Made by a program: the position numbers and the translations under genes. Source: Dioscorea cayenensis subsp. rotundata (lineage: Eukaryota; Streptophyta; Magnoliopsida; Dioscoreales; Dioscoreaceae). Taken from it: a stretch of DNA of 64,000 nt. Under the pieces are notes generated by a model that saw only the letters and a program-made list of their open reading frames with translations, did no database searches and was not told the DNA's origin. The stretch lies in contig NC_052475.1 of NCBI RefSeq assembly GCF_009730915.1, forward strand, positions 3,348,001 to 3,412,000, given 5' to 3'. Positions 34,201-45,812 of this stretch are shown piece by piece. Positions within the stretch are counted from its first letter, which is position 1. Each line of letters starts with the position of its first letter.

Positions 34201-34395
34201 AGCAATGAAGTGTTGTGGCGCTTTCCTTTTCCCGTTTCAAGGCCAAAAGTGGGATTTCGACAACATGGGCCATTTGAAGTGAGCGGTGAGGGATAAAAGG
34301 AAGTTTAAACACTAGCAGGAAGGGCGTAAGGTGTGTAAAAGTAGGAGGGGTTTTGGGAGTTTTGAAAATACGAGGGTGAGCGATGAAATTTTCCC

Positions 34396-34846
34396 ATGCC
34401 TTATATATCATGTAAACATAAACAAAGACTCACAAAAGCTATCGTATGTTTGTTACTTTTGCTTGAGTAAAAAGTAAAAGAATTTGGTTTTGGAATATTG
34501 GAGGAAACAAATGAAAAGCTTATACTCTGAGAGAGAGAGATGGCGCATTTAGACGACTAAATATTGTATATACCGAAATCACGTATTGTGTGTGTATTGT
34601 TATTCAGATACATATTTTAGAGAAAAGCAGGAAATCCCAGTTTTCTATTTTTCAATTATTAAATAAGAAAGCAGGGAGACTCTCCATATTTTATTTAAAT
34701 AAAAATATAGAGCACAGGTGAAAAGTCCCGTTTTTCAACTAATAAAAGATGGAAAAGGCGATTCTGTCTCCTGTTTGCTCCACCACTTTTCATATAATAT
34801 ACTCTTACCATATATATAAACCTCTAACGGTTTTGGTACACAAACA
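34396..34846. other. Short intergenic stretch before gap 2
   Basis: AT-rich; no gene or clear repeat seen. Confidence 0.6.
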
Positions 34847-35846
34847 NNNNNNNNNNNNNNNNNNNNNNNNNNNNNNNNNNNNNNNNNNNNNNNNNNNNNN
34901 NNNNNNNNNNNNNNNNNNNNNNNNNNNNNNNNNNNNNNNNNNNNNNNNNNNNNNNNNNNNNNNNNNNNNNNNNNNNNNNNNNNNNNNNNNNNNNNNNNNN
35001 NNNNNNNNNNNNNNNNNNNNNNNNNNNNNNNNNNNNNNNNNNNNNNNNNNNNNNNNNNNNNNNNNNNNNNNNNNNNNNNNNNNNNNNNNNNNNNNNNNNN
35101 NNNNNNNNNNNNNNNNNNNNNNNNNNNNNNNNNNNNNNNNNNNNNNNNNNNNNNNNNNNNNNNNNNNNNNNNNNNNNNNNNNNNNNNNNNNNNNNNNNNN
35201 NNNNNNNNNNNNNNNNNNNNNNNNNNNNNNNNNNNNNNNNNNNNNNNNNNNNNNNNNNNNNNNNNNNNNNNNNNNNNNNNNNNNNNNNNNNNNNNNNNNN
35301 NNNNNNNNNNNNNNNNNNNNNNNNNNNNNNNNNNNNNNNNNNNNNNNNNNNNNNNNNNNNNNNNNNNNNNNNNNNNNNNNNNNNNNNNNNNNNNNNNNNN
35401 NNNNNNNNNNNNNNNNNNNNNNNNNNNNNNNNNNNNNNNNNNNNNNNNNNNNNNNNNNNNNNNNNNNNNNNNNNNNNNNNNNNNNNNNNNNNNNNNNNNN
35501 NNNNNNNNNNNNNNNNNNNNNNNNNNNNNNNNNNNNNNNNNNNNNNNNNNNNNNNNNNNNNNNNNNNNNNNNNNNNNNNNNNNNNNNNNNNNNNNNNNNN
35601 NNNNNNNNNNNNNNNNNNNNNNNNNNNNNNNNNNNNNNNNNNNNNNNNNNNNNNNNNNNNNNNNNNNNNNNNNNNNNNNNNNNNNNNNNNNNNNNNNNNN
35701 NNNNNNNNNNNNNNNNNNNNNNNNNNNNNNNNNNNNNNNNNNNNNNNNNNNNNNNNNNNNNNNNNNNNNNNNNNNNNNNNNNNNNNNNNNNNNNNNNNNN
35801 NNNNNNNNNNNNNNNNNNNNNNNNNNNNNNNNNNNNNNNNNNNNNN
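34847..35846. other. Assembly gap (1000 N)
   Basis: Exactly 1000 N. Its right flank looks like long-terminal-repeat DNA, so an unresolved retrotransposon is a likely cause. Confidence 0.99.
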
Positions 35847-36480
35847 ACATATGATACTAACTCGTTTACTTTTAAGAGAACAAATTTCTTCTTGATCACT
35901 CACCACCGTTATTTTCTCAACATAGCCACACTTCGAGGTTGACCCTACCACAAGGGTAAATTAGGCCTAACTATTCTAGCAACAAACTAGTCGTCACAAG
36001 CACAAGGTGATCATGATATCTTAGGTCAAAAAGTAAAATTCATGTGATTAGATTGTAGTGATTCATGTTTGATACACCAATCCCATCGATGTATCTATGA
36101 TATATGCTCCCACTATCACATAGTGTTTAATTGTCACTCTTCGTTAAAACATATACTATATAAATCTTTACAAATCTTTAATGTCCAATTAAAGATTCTT
36201 TGACTAGCGAATAATTTAAGTATATAAATGCTAAACCCTTCTAGTGCCCTTCTCCATATCCCATAAGGAGTAGAATTTTAATTTAATACCCATGGAATAT
36301 AATGTTCAAAACTTATTCTCCGCTATTGATGGAGTATACAATGATAACACCAAAAATGTTATGAATTAAATAATCACCAATGAGATCACTGTGTTGACTG
36401 AAGCTTTCGGTGCCTAGCACCGCGGAATCAGAAATTAACAGAGTAGAGACAGCAGATGAGAATTTAACACAGATCAAGAA
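35847..36480. mobile_element. LTR-like retrotransposon fragment
   Basis: Non-coding sequence with ATATGCTCCCACTATCACA and CATAAGGAGTAGAATTTTAA stretches that remind me of plant Ty1/copia LTRs. No TG...CA ends or second copy can be seen because of the gap. Confidence 0.3.
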
Positions 36481-36481
36481 T

Positions 36482-38545
36482 TCAATTCTAAAGATCCAAG
36501 TAACTAACCAATAGAATTAACATAAAATTCATCATAACAGCTATAATCAGTTCATTTCATCATTCATATGCAAGAATAATTCAATAAGAGTAATAGATTC
36601 ACCATTCAAGTTATACAGATCATCTTCACTATTGCATCAATACCAAAAGAAACAAACTAACAGAATAAGCATTCAAGGAAAAGACTACTCACAACCCCCA
36701 CTCGTAATATAATGAAAGAGAAAACCAATTAAAAATATATAGAACCTCCTTGCTCTCACATGAGAGAAACAAGGACCAAGAGCACATTCAATTCACAACA
36801 TACCCTTCTTTTCATCATTCCCAGTTTTTATATTTTGTTTACTGGCCGATCAACTGTACCCTCAGAGCTTAGTGCTTAACATCCACTCGTGTGCTTCACC
36901 GATACATGTTCCCATCATTCAATTTCTTTAATTGCCCAATCCTGGTCCTCAGCATTTCTGAAGGTGATGCACTCACGTGCTGCCCTTTTTCTTTTGAAGA
37001 ATATTGAGGCACATGCTTTCCACCCTTCATTTGGTTTCCTAGCCCTTTATTTGTCACTACTTCCGCCCATGTAACATGGCCCCCCTCATAAAAAAAGACC
37101 TTGTCCAGAAGGTCCGGCCATGGATATTGATGTTGTAAGTGAGAAATTGTTACTGTAGTAAAATTTGATGATAACCTGAGCGAAGTATAGCTTAGAAAAA
37201 TATATGGCACCATATAGTTCATTCAACAATTCATCAACAACAAGGATAGGATGGGCATCCTTAATTGTTATTGTATTCAAAGCATAATAATCAATGCAAA
37301 CTCACCAAGACTCCAAGAGCCATCTTTTTTTTTTTTAATGAGAACCACAGGAGAGAAGAATGGACTTGTACAATGCTCAATCAATCCATCATCTAGCATT
37401 TGGTGAACCATCTTCTTAATTTCGGGCTTCTGACTATGTAGATATCAATATGGTTTCACTTTAATAGGAGAACTATCGAGCATCAAAGGAATTTTGTGGT
37501 TGCATACTCTTGAAGTTGGTAATCCATAAGGAGTAGAAAATACTAGCATGTATTTATATAGTAATTCACATATATCCTATAGGGTAGAAGGTGGCAGAGA
37601 ATTAAAAATATCTCTGTCTACAGCCATAGAAGAATCCACATAAGGTAAAATTTGTTCAAAATTGCCATGTAGTTGGAGAGTGTAACATGCAATGAGTGCT
37701 TTAGTAAAACACAATCTTGATAATTGGTGAACATATGCAAATGCAGGTTTAATTCCTTAATTACCCTGCAATGAAACAAATTGATTGTTAAGATAAAACT
37801 GAATTGACAGCTTGTTATAATCCATCATGTGTGGGCCCAATGTGGCCAACCAAGAATCCCCCAAAATAACATTTGCACCAACAGTAGACAATCACCGATG
37901 AGATTAATTTGAATTTGACAAAGATCATGACCTCAATTCTAAAGATCAAAGTAACTAATCAACATAATTAATATCAAATTCATCACAACAGCTATAATCA
38001 GTTCATTTCACCATTCATATGCAAGAATAAACTCAATAAGAGTAATAAATTCACCATTCAAGGTATATAGATCATCTTCACTATTGCTTCTGTACCAAAA
38101 GAAACAGGCTAACAGAATAAGCATTCAAGGAAGAGATTACTCACAACTCCACAGCCCCCACCTTACAAGCTTACGAATATTAGTAATATAACGAAAGAGA
38201 ACCAAATAAAAATCCAAGAAATCCATAGAACCTCCCTACTCTCATGTGAGAGAACCCAAGGCCACCACCACATCCAATTCACAACATACCATTCTCTTCA
38301 TCATTCACAGCTTTTATATTTTATTTACTAGCCGATAAAATGTACCCTCAGAGCTTGGTGCTTAACATCCCGGTCCTAATCCTTCAATTCCCCAAATTGC
38401 CCAATCCCGATCCTCAGCATTTCCGAAGGTGATGTACTCATATGTTACTCTTTTCTTTTGAAGAAAATTGAGCCACGTGCTTTCTACCCTTTATTTGACT
38501 CCCCAACCTTTTATTTTATCGTTGTTACAAGCCACATAACATTGA
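36482..38545 (-). mobile_element. Rearranged Ty3-type retrotransposon remnant
   Basis: Two direct repeats of about 600 bp, at 36482-37080 and 37933-38545, share AATAAGCATTCAAGG and TACCCTCAGAGCTT blocks. Between them on the minus strand, at about 37560-37120, are Ty3-type reverse transcriptase motifs: EIKKMVHQMLDDGLIEH, TSPFFSPVVLIKKKDGSW and [13 protein letters not shown]. These run straight into [15 protein letters not shown], resembling the C-terminal tail of chromodomain-containing polyproteins. RNase H and integrase are therefore deleted. The left repeat would hold the polyprotein tail plus 3' LTR, the right one the same part of a neighbouring copy. It cannot code for an active element. 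Confidence 0.6.
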
Positions 38546-39098
38546 ATCAACAAACTAATATAATTATCTGATAGTTTATAAGGTTTAATTATCCATATAT
38601 ATATATATATATATTAAAAATATATTAATATTAGAAAACATACATTACTAATTAAAAGGGTTATTAAATATTTAAGTAAGCATCTGTATAAGCTGTGGTA
38701 AAACATTTTTCTTATCCATCCTCATAAAAATTAGATTTTTTTCTCTTAATTCACATCCCATTAAATAAAATTTTAAAATACTAAATAATAATGGAAAACC
38801 TAGTCCTTTAATAGCTTAAATTGTACAAAAATCATACATTATGGAAGATTTTCACTTTTCATACAACCCTAAAAAGATTTTAGATATCACATATAACCAC
38901 AAAAAACACATAATGAAAGTTACTATAGAATTTATGTACATAAACCCCTCAAATTATAAAAAGTAAATAAAATAACAAAAAAAGAGACAATTATTAAACA
39001 ATGCATAAATTCATTTCTTAAATTTGATTCAAATCTTCTTTTTCAAATGTTTGACATCGACCATTCCCTCAGAGTGAATTTTTAATTAATATTGATGT

Positions 39099-39141
<43 letters not shown>

Positions 39142-39885
39142 TTTGAGAAAGTGCAATGTCACGAACCCAGTGACGAACACACGTGGGAGGCAACGCCACC
39201 ATGCGAACCGCTGCCTCACTTTCTGCGAGATGAGAATCGAACTCGTGAGCCCACGCCGACACTCAAAAGCCGAACACCCCTACTGTGAGAGACTCGACGC
39301 CAATAGGCACTAAAATACGTTGGCATGATGTCAACATTTTTAACCTTAAATAACTAAATCAAAGAAATAATCTTTTTTTAAATAAAAATAAAATAACCAG
39401 AAACAGACAACCCATCCAGTGTTAGCCAAAAAAAAAATAAAGTATAAAAAAAACCCTTAGATAACTTAATCAAAGAAATAATCTTTATTTAAAACCAGAA
39501 AATGTCCAAGTCTATGCAATACTTGCAAATTTGTACATTTATATAAATAAACACCAATAATAAAAAACCACATAAATAACTAAAAAAAAAAGTCTCTCTT
39601 TATATTTATACAATATCAAAGTCCAAGAAATACTCAACAAATTTGTATATTAAAACAAAAATAAACACTAATATTAATAAAGCTCCACACTACACTACAA
39701 TATCCAGCCTAAGCCAAATCCAACCAATCACAAGCCCCCACTCCACCAATCTCAGATGTCACCCCATCTTCACTCCCTCAGTGTCTTACACTACTAACTC
39801 ATTCATTCCCACACATTCCTCATCCTTCATTCTCCATTCATCTCCCTTCTTCACTCCTTCTCTCCTTCTCTCTCACTTTCAATCC
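38546..39885. other. Intergenic region upstream of GUN4
   Basis: AT-rich. It holds a (TA)n run at 39104-39136, a CG-rich tRNA-like segment at 39155-39312, and diverged tandem repeats at 39345-39680 (shared AATCAAAGAAATAATCTTT and AATTTGTA blocks). A CT-rich stretch just before the GUN4 ATG is probably its 5' UTR. Confidence 0.6.
39155..39312 (-). repeat. Possible tRNA-derived SINE
   Basis: On the minus strand GAGTTCGATTCTC forms a good tRNA T-arm and box B, preceded by GTGGGCTCAC. The segment is much richer in CG than its flanks. Box A is not clear, and no poly(A)-like tail or target duplication was found. Confidence 0.35.
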
Positions 39886-40650
39886 ATGGCCACCACTTCC
39901 TTCCAATCCCTCCACAAACCACCACTCCTTCATCACCTCCTCCTCCACCACCACCACCACCACCACCAACACCAACACTGTTTCAGCACTCCTGACACTT
40001 CCCTCCAATTTTTTAAACACTCCACAACAACCACAACTCTCAAACTCTTCTCCAGTTTATCAACATCATCATTAACTCCATCCACTAACACCTCCCCATT
40101 TGACACTCTCGCCGCACACCTAGCCGAAGCTAACTTCCGGCAAGCTGATGAAGAAACCCGCCGCCTCCTCATTGAGCTGGCCGGAGAATCAGCGCAGAAA
40201 CGTGGCTATGTTTTCTTCTCCGAAGTCCAGTTCATCTCGGCAGCTGATCTTCGTGCCATTGACCGTCTCTGGCGCCTTCACAGCAGTGACCGCTTCGGGT
40301 ATAGTGTGCAGAGACGGATATGGGAGCGGAAGGCACGGAGAGACTTCACTGGATTCTTCATCAGAGTTGGCTGGATGAAGAAGCTTGATACAGAGGTGGA
40401 GCAGTACAACTACAGGGCCTTCCCTGATGAGTTCATATGGGAGCTTCTTGATGACACGCCGGAGGGCCACCTTCCCCTGACCAATGCTTTGAGAGGAACA
40501 CAATTGTTGGCAAACATCTTAACACATCCTGCATTTGAAGAGTTAGAGGAAGAGGAAACAGAGGAAAAAGAAGATGAGGAGGAGAGCAAGGAGGAAGTCA
40601 AGGAGAAGCCAAAGCTCACCCAGAGCTTTAAACCTGATTACTCCTTTTGA
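39886..40650 (+). CDS. GUN4: Tetrapyrrole-binding protein GUN4, plastid
   Basis: A single exon of 254 residues, starting MATTSFQSLHKPP at 39886. The frame stays open upstream to 39643 but that extension is Thr/Ser/Pro-rich UTR-like sequence. Residues 1-70 look like a chloroplast transit peptide with an unusual His run at 16-31. The GUN4 core spans about 72-218, with LAEANFRQADEETRRLL, KRGYVFFSEVQFI, DLRAIDRLW, RFGYSVQRRIW and VGWMKKL. GUN4 binds protoporphyrin IX and Mg-protoporphyrin IX and stimulates Mg-chelatase in chlorophyll synthesis. The C-terminal tail, residues 219-254, has a Glu/Lys-rich stretch and ends QSFKPDYSF, as in land-plant GUN4 forms with a regulatory C-terminus. The gene is convergent with the SPRING homolog. 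No frame damage. Confidence 0.96.
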   Translation: MATTSFQSLHKPPLLHHLLLHHHHHHHQHQHCFSTPDTSLQFFKHSTTTTTLKLFSSLSTSSLTPSTNTSPFDTLAAHLAEANFRQADEETRRLLIELAGESAQKRGYVFFSEVQFISAADLRAIDRLWRLHSSDRFGYSVQRRIWERKARRDFTGFFIRVGWMKKLDTEVEQYNYRAFPDEFIWELLDDTPEGHLPLTNALRGTQLLANILTHPAFEELEEEETEEKEDEEESKEEVKEKPKLTQSFKPDYSF

Positions 40651-41271
40651 ATTTCAGCATTTAGTTCAAGAACTAGTATCACACAAAGTAGTCACTTGAT
40701 TGTTTTCAATCATCCATTCTATTGTGCTAAAACTATCGCTAATACTACTGCAAGTCTGTTTTCAGTTGATGGAATCATAGACATAGTGAACATTGTGGGA
40801 GAATGTGCGATTATTTTTAAAAAACACACACAGTACGAATAAATATATTCATGTGTGAAAAGTAAACATTATGGTATATTTTCAGGGATTCGCAAGGGAA
40901 AACTCATCATCCTGTGTACAAAACTTTCACATCATGGCAATAGAAGAGAATACTGGGGCAAGAGAAGATTTACATAGCGTCTCTACAGCAGCAGTAACCA
41001 GGACTGGAATTTTCTGCGCTAAACTCAAGACACTCTGAGGATTTGTGAAAGTTCACTCGTTGATCATTGTTGTATAGTTGTTGTGTTTTTTGAATAAAAT
41101 AACGACCACAACTGAGAAGCTGCAGAATATCAAAATGATAATTATGTCAATGCAATTAGGTTGGTATACAAGATTATTTCTACAAAGTAAAAGAAATCAA
41201 CAATTATAAATAACCGCTCAAGACTGAGTTTGATGAAAAGGTTAACTTGCCAGAAAAAGACACAATTGATA
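40651..41271. other. Convergent 3' region GUN4/SPRING homolog
   Basis: This holds the 3' UTRs of two convergent genes. TGAATAAAATAA at about 41090 could serve as a polyadenylation signal for GUN4. No other gene seen. Confidence 0.55.
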
Positions 41272-44200
41272 TCATGCACAAGGGCAGAGTCTCCTGGTAT
41301 GCTGGTGTGAGCCATCACAAGACAACATGCTCTCTATTTGGGTATACAAGCAAGCTCCTGGATTCTGAAAGCAAGATAAAAATTTAAGTTACAAATGTTA
41401 AAGCCATAAGCTAGCCAATATTCTCTCTCCCTTAATTTCTAGAAAAAAAGACAACAAATCTAGAAAAGGATGATAAGCTACTTAGACACAAGACATTTGA
41501 TATGATATCAACTCCAGAAAGACCCCACTCCAAAGCAACGGCAAAAAGCGGAAAATTCAAACAGAATAAAATTTTCTGTGATAAAGGCAAATGGTGAAAC
41601 CATTGCAGGCATTGCATTCTTAGGTTTATGCCACTGCTCCACTCTACAAGGATGATTGTTTTATTAAAATCAAGGTGAAACAGAATGATAAATCAAATTC
41701 TTTAATAAAAAATGTTTCACGTTTTGCATGGTAAAATTATGAACAACGTAATCTTGCCATAATCTTATGCAGGTAAATTCACAAATAATGATGATCTAGA
41801 ATATGTTTCACTACAATAGCACAAAATCCAAGTCATAAGGCAAATGCTGCTCAAGTTAAAGAAAAAAGAAATTAACACACACAGAAAATATATAAGAGTT
41901 GAACATACTAAATGCCCGGGCGCATCATCCACAACTTTAGCAGGTTGATCTGCTCCAGTACTGGCTAAGCATGTGTCATTGCAGCTCATGTATTTCTGTA
42001 AACTGAAAGAGTACAAAATTCATTGTCATATTTAGTATATACATGGGTTTCTTCAAATAGTCGCTTCAGTTTCAACTTTCAATGGTACCAAAGGACAAAA
42101 GAAGCTGAAACATTCATATTCAGATATATTCATTCTCAGTACTGACAAAAGAAACACAGAATTTAACCAAAAAAGTTTGACAAACATAAACAGGACCAGC
42201 ATGAGTGGTCAATGGCCTCTTCAATTGTTCATTTGTATGATATGAACATGATTAGTGCTGTAAGATGACACCTCTAAAATCTTTAACCTGCGAAAGTTTT
42301 ACACTACTGCAGGGGACAGGGGACTACTGAAGTTGGATTCTAATCAATAACAAGCAACAGGTATGAAATTCCGTATGAATTCTTCCTATTCAAGGAGGAC
42401 GGTAAAGCTATTTCAGACCACCAATGAGTGAAAAAGGTTCAGTCTTTGGAAGAAATTGCGTGAGATTCCCTCTTATATTATGTCCAACAACAAAAGGGGC
42501 ACAGGGCAAGCAAAAGCATACATCAAGACTAAATATTAAGTAGTTGCAACATCTTCGATAACTACTCCATATCAGTATCAGTTTCTACCAAAAAACTCAA
42601 GATACAGTGAAGTTTAGAGACCAATCCATGGCCTCCAGCAGGATATCTTCAACTATCATGTGAAGGAATATGATCATTCAAGCCATAAAGATTAGATACC
42701 AAAATGTTCTGTTCCCAAATATTATGCATATCATGGACTCATTAGCTAGACTTGCAGAAATGTCTATGAAATAGAGGATATCTTACTCATAACAGAAGCA
42801 GGAATATTATCCGATCAAAGCTAAAACGCCTAAAATCAAATATCAAACCTCACTACAAAGTGAGGAGTCCAACAAAAATACATGCATACTTATGATGGCA
42901 CACCTTATTCTTTAAAATCTTCTAAGGGAAGAATATCTTTCCCAGGAAAGCTTTTAAAACTCAAACAAAAAAGTACTCTATGCTAGACCATATTAATATA
43001 ACCAGAAGTATTCGAAAGGAGATTGACGCAAGATCAGTAGCACAGTCCTATCATAACTGATTGAAAATAAAAGAAAATGCCAACATATATATCCTTTGGA
43101 GTGAAGTGTCTCTTTGTCTTGACACACGAGGCTGAGTGTGTCATTCCCAATGTTAGCCATATCAAGCTAGCATATTACTGCATTGACCATCAGATTATAC
43201 CCCAACTAGCATTGTCAGTCCTGTCTTAATTGGTCAAAATTGTTCTTGTGCTAACACCATGACAATCACTGACAAGACACCCCATAACGTCAAGAGATTA
43301 CCTGGCATTTGAGTCAAGAGCTACTTGGATCTACTTGTTTCTTGTTTGTTGCAGGCAAAAATGGGAGCTTTAGGAAGTTCGAAAAATATCCTCAACAAGC
43401 AAGCGCTTTCAATATTTGGTTACATGCAGTGTTCATCTTTGAAGTTAAATCAACATGATGACTGCAATTTACCATTCAAAATTAGGCACCCAGAAAATGT
43501 CTTAAAATTTGCCAAACTCTCACTGTAATTTTGTCCTAAGACATGGAGACTGAATTTTCAATGTTGTCTCTAAATATGCCAATTGTAAGTTTAAGAGAGT
43601 GACAGCAAATTCTTACAGAAAATAAATGCTAAGAAAAGAAACATTGAACAGAATTTACAGCTTACTATTCACAGTTATTCAGCACAAACAGCCTGCTTGG
43701 AACACAAGATATGCCCTTCAACTTGCATGCAGACTCACAAGATTCCCCCTGCCTAATTATCAAGGCATATTGTTAGCAAAGAGTCTCCCAGAATTTCAAT
43801 ATATACATATATTAGGTTATCACTCAAAAACATACTTTCCAATGACAATATCAATGCCAGCCAATCTTGCTGGTGAGTTAAGTCTTGTGATCCCTGTTGT
43901 ACGCATGGCACAAATCACGACATGAAATGTAGGTTGATAATTAAGATCAACAAATAGCCAAACAACTTATTGCTTTTAAGTATAGTTATTTTAATTGAAT
44001 AATTCTGTATAATGGACAAAGTCACAAACCAAGTTTTAATATGTAAGCTCTTGACAGGATATCTAACATGTAGGAAGAGAGTTTTTCTTCTCACAAGAGC
44101 TTTCAATTGAAGGACATTTCATTTCCTCTAACACAAATTAAATACAAAAGAAAAATAGTGGTGACTTACTTGTAGAATTTGAATCTAGGGAAAAACAGTG

Positions 44201-45812
44201 GTGGGAATCACTTGCATAAGCATTCTCATGCACCTGCAATTGCAATCAATATAAGTCAGATGCATGAGAATTTTCTTAATGTTACAAAGCATTATTTGTA
44301 TCTACACTGCTGAGCCATATGGAAGTTATAAAAAAAGTAGTTGTGGTGGAATCAACATGAGCAAATAATAAAAACTTCAATTATAGCAACAAGATTACAA
44401 AAAAGGTATGCATGGAACAAAATAAGTACCACACTTGCAGAATTATGGCGACATCTTCCAGCGCAGAAATCAAATACACTAGAATAAGTGCCTGACAAAG
44501 GCAAGCAGGAAAAAAGGTCTAAATATACAACTTAGCAGTAAAGCGTATTCTTAGGGGAAAATGACGGCCAGAGCCATGCATGATACCTGCAGTTTCTTGT
44601 TTTGCTATTTTCACCTTCACAGCTAGTTCTTCCTGAGTCTGTTAAAACCATGTGCTGTTTTAGGACAAAACTTAGCATATTTACATGGTACAGCACAAAT
44701 GTAAGCCAATGAACAAGGCACCTTGGATGGATTCAAGCAGCATGACACACAATACTCATATGAGTTACAGCAGCGTGACACAAGGTTGCACCCCCTAAAA
44801 AATGGGAACACAACATTATTATATATCATGCTGTTTGATGAGAACATGCAAAAGGCAGGGTTCAAGAGTATAAAAATAACTGGCAGGAGAATTGCTCCCC
44901 AGCTTCAGGGCAGCAGCGAGTCCATGGATCAACTGAAAGCGAAGTGCATACATAGCCTGCAATATCACAATTCAAGTTCCAAAAATCAACAGATAAGCAC
45001 ATAACACAAATTAAAAATTATCAGCATATGCATGAAGAAGAAAATGAGCACAAGATCATAAACCAAATACCAATAGGATTATTTGCATATTCCACACAAA
45101 AATCACTTGCAGATCATGCATAGCTCCTTCCATTCTACACATTTATCCTACCTCTGTCAAGAACTCTGTCCATTATAACAAATACTCCCAAACCCAACAG
45201 AAGGCAACTGTAACGTAATCTTAAGCCTAAGGCAAACAAAACCTATTAAAATTGTCTTTGTTCATCTCATAAGAGAAAGTACTGTCAATGGCATTAGCAT
45301 TTAGGAAAACGAACAATTATGCATTGTTTAATAGCTACTAGTAGCAAAAGACCGGATTTTTTTAAAGAATATGGTTAATGGAACATTAGATATAGATTTA
45401 GGATGATTTCATGGGTTGCCATAACCAATTAACCTGAACAGGAAATGACCAAAGCATTCCCAATTAAAATAGAAATGATCCCCAAACAAAAAAACCAAGT
45501 TTTTCAGATAGAAGCATACCCTTGTCATCAGATATCAAAAACCGCCCTTGAACAGTGCTCCTGCAAGCATTTTGCACTGGAAGATAGAAATCCCTCCTGA
45601 AACAACAACAAAATGAAACATTCACTATGTTTTCTAGATTACAATCCTCCGCAAGAATGATAACACAGTGCAGAGGATTTTGCCAAGAGAAACAGGACGA
45701 GATTGGGAATCACAAACCGAATACAGGAGATTCTCGGAGGGGAACCGAAGACGATGAGGATCCACAGCGTGGTTCGGAGGAAGAGGAGGAAACGAGATCG
45801 AGCTTTCTCCAT
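41272..45812 (-). CDS. SPRING1: SPRING/C12orf49 (UPF0454) homolog, 11 exons
   Basis: Minus-strand exons: 45718-45812, 45520-45596, 44881-44956, 44722-44794, 44587-44638, 44430-44491, 44170-44233, 43836-43893, 43666-43752, 41909-42002 and 41272-41364. All have GT-AG junctions and consistent phases, giving 276 residues without a frame error. Residues 8-28 form a signal anchor (FLLFLRTTLWILIVF). The UPF0454 region (about 42-165) has CRSTVQGRFLISDDKGYVC, CCNSYEYCVSCCLNPSK, FDFCAGRCRHNSASVVHENAY and HHCFSL. In animals SPRING is a Golgi glycoprotein that licenses S1P cleavage of SREBP; a plant role is not established here. The C-terminal 90 residues form a second Cys-rich module (KQGESCESACKLKGISC, YMSCNDTC, RRLCPCA) absent from the animal protein. 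The exon chain was built by hand from splice sites and phase. Confidence 0.88.

Larger units (their letters stand above)
26471..34395. mobile_element. Mutator-like element, copy B (internally deleted)
   Basis: It is collinear with copy A over its whole length and lies in the same orientation. It begins GTGGAAATTA after a TA run and ends GAAATTTTCCC. No clear target duplication is visible because the left flank is a TA repeat. It is about 1.5 kb shorter than copy A, mainly because the region equivalent to 18290-19655 of copy A is missing at about 31480. The Ulp1-like gene, the N-terminal transposase exon and the second partial transposase unit are all present but broken in frame. Since it lacks the catalytic core, it is non-autonomous. 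Confidence 0.85.

Noticed and set aside
34735-35951. Open frames of over 360 codons spanning gap 2
   Set aside because: They consist almost entirely of N and have no coding evidence.
39643-39885. Upstream in-frame extension of GUN4
   Set aside because: It encodes a Thr/Ser/Pro/His-rich stretch unlike a protein start. The ATG at 39886 begins a normal transit peptide.
45634-45717. Read-through of SPRING exon 1 into the following sequence
   Set aside because: The GT donor at 45716-45717 gives correct phase into RDFYLPVQNACRSTVQG. The read-through peptide ends in an early stop.
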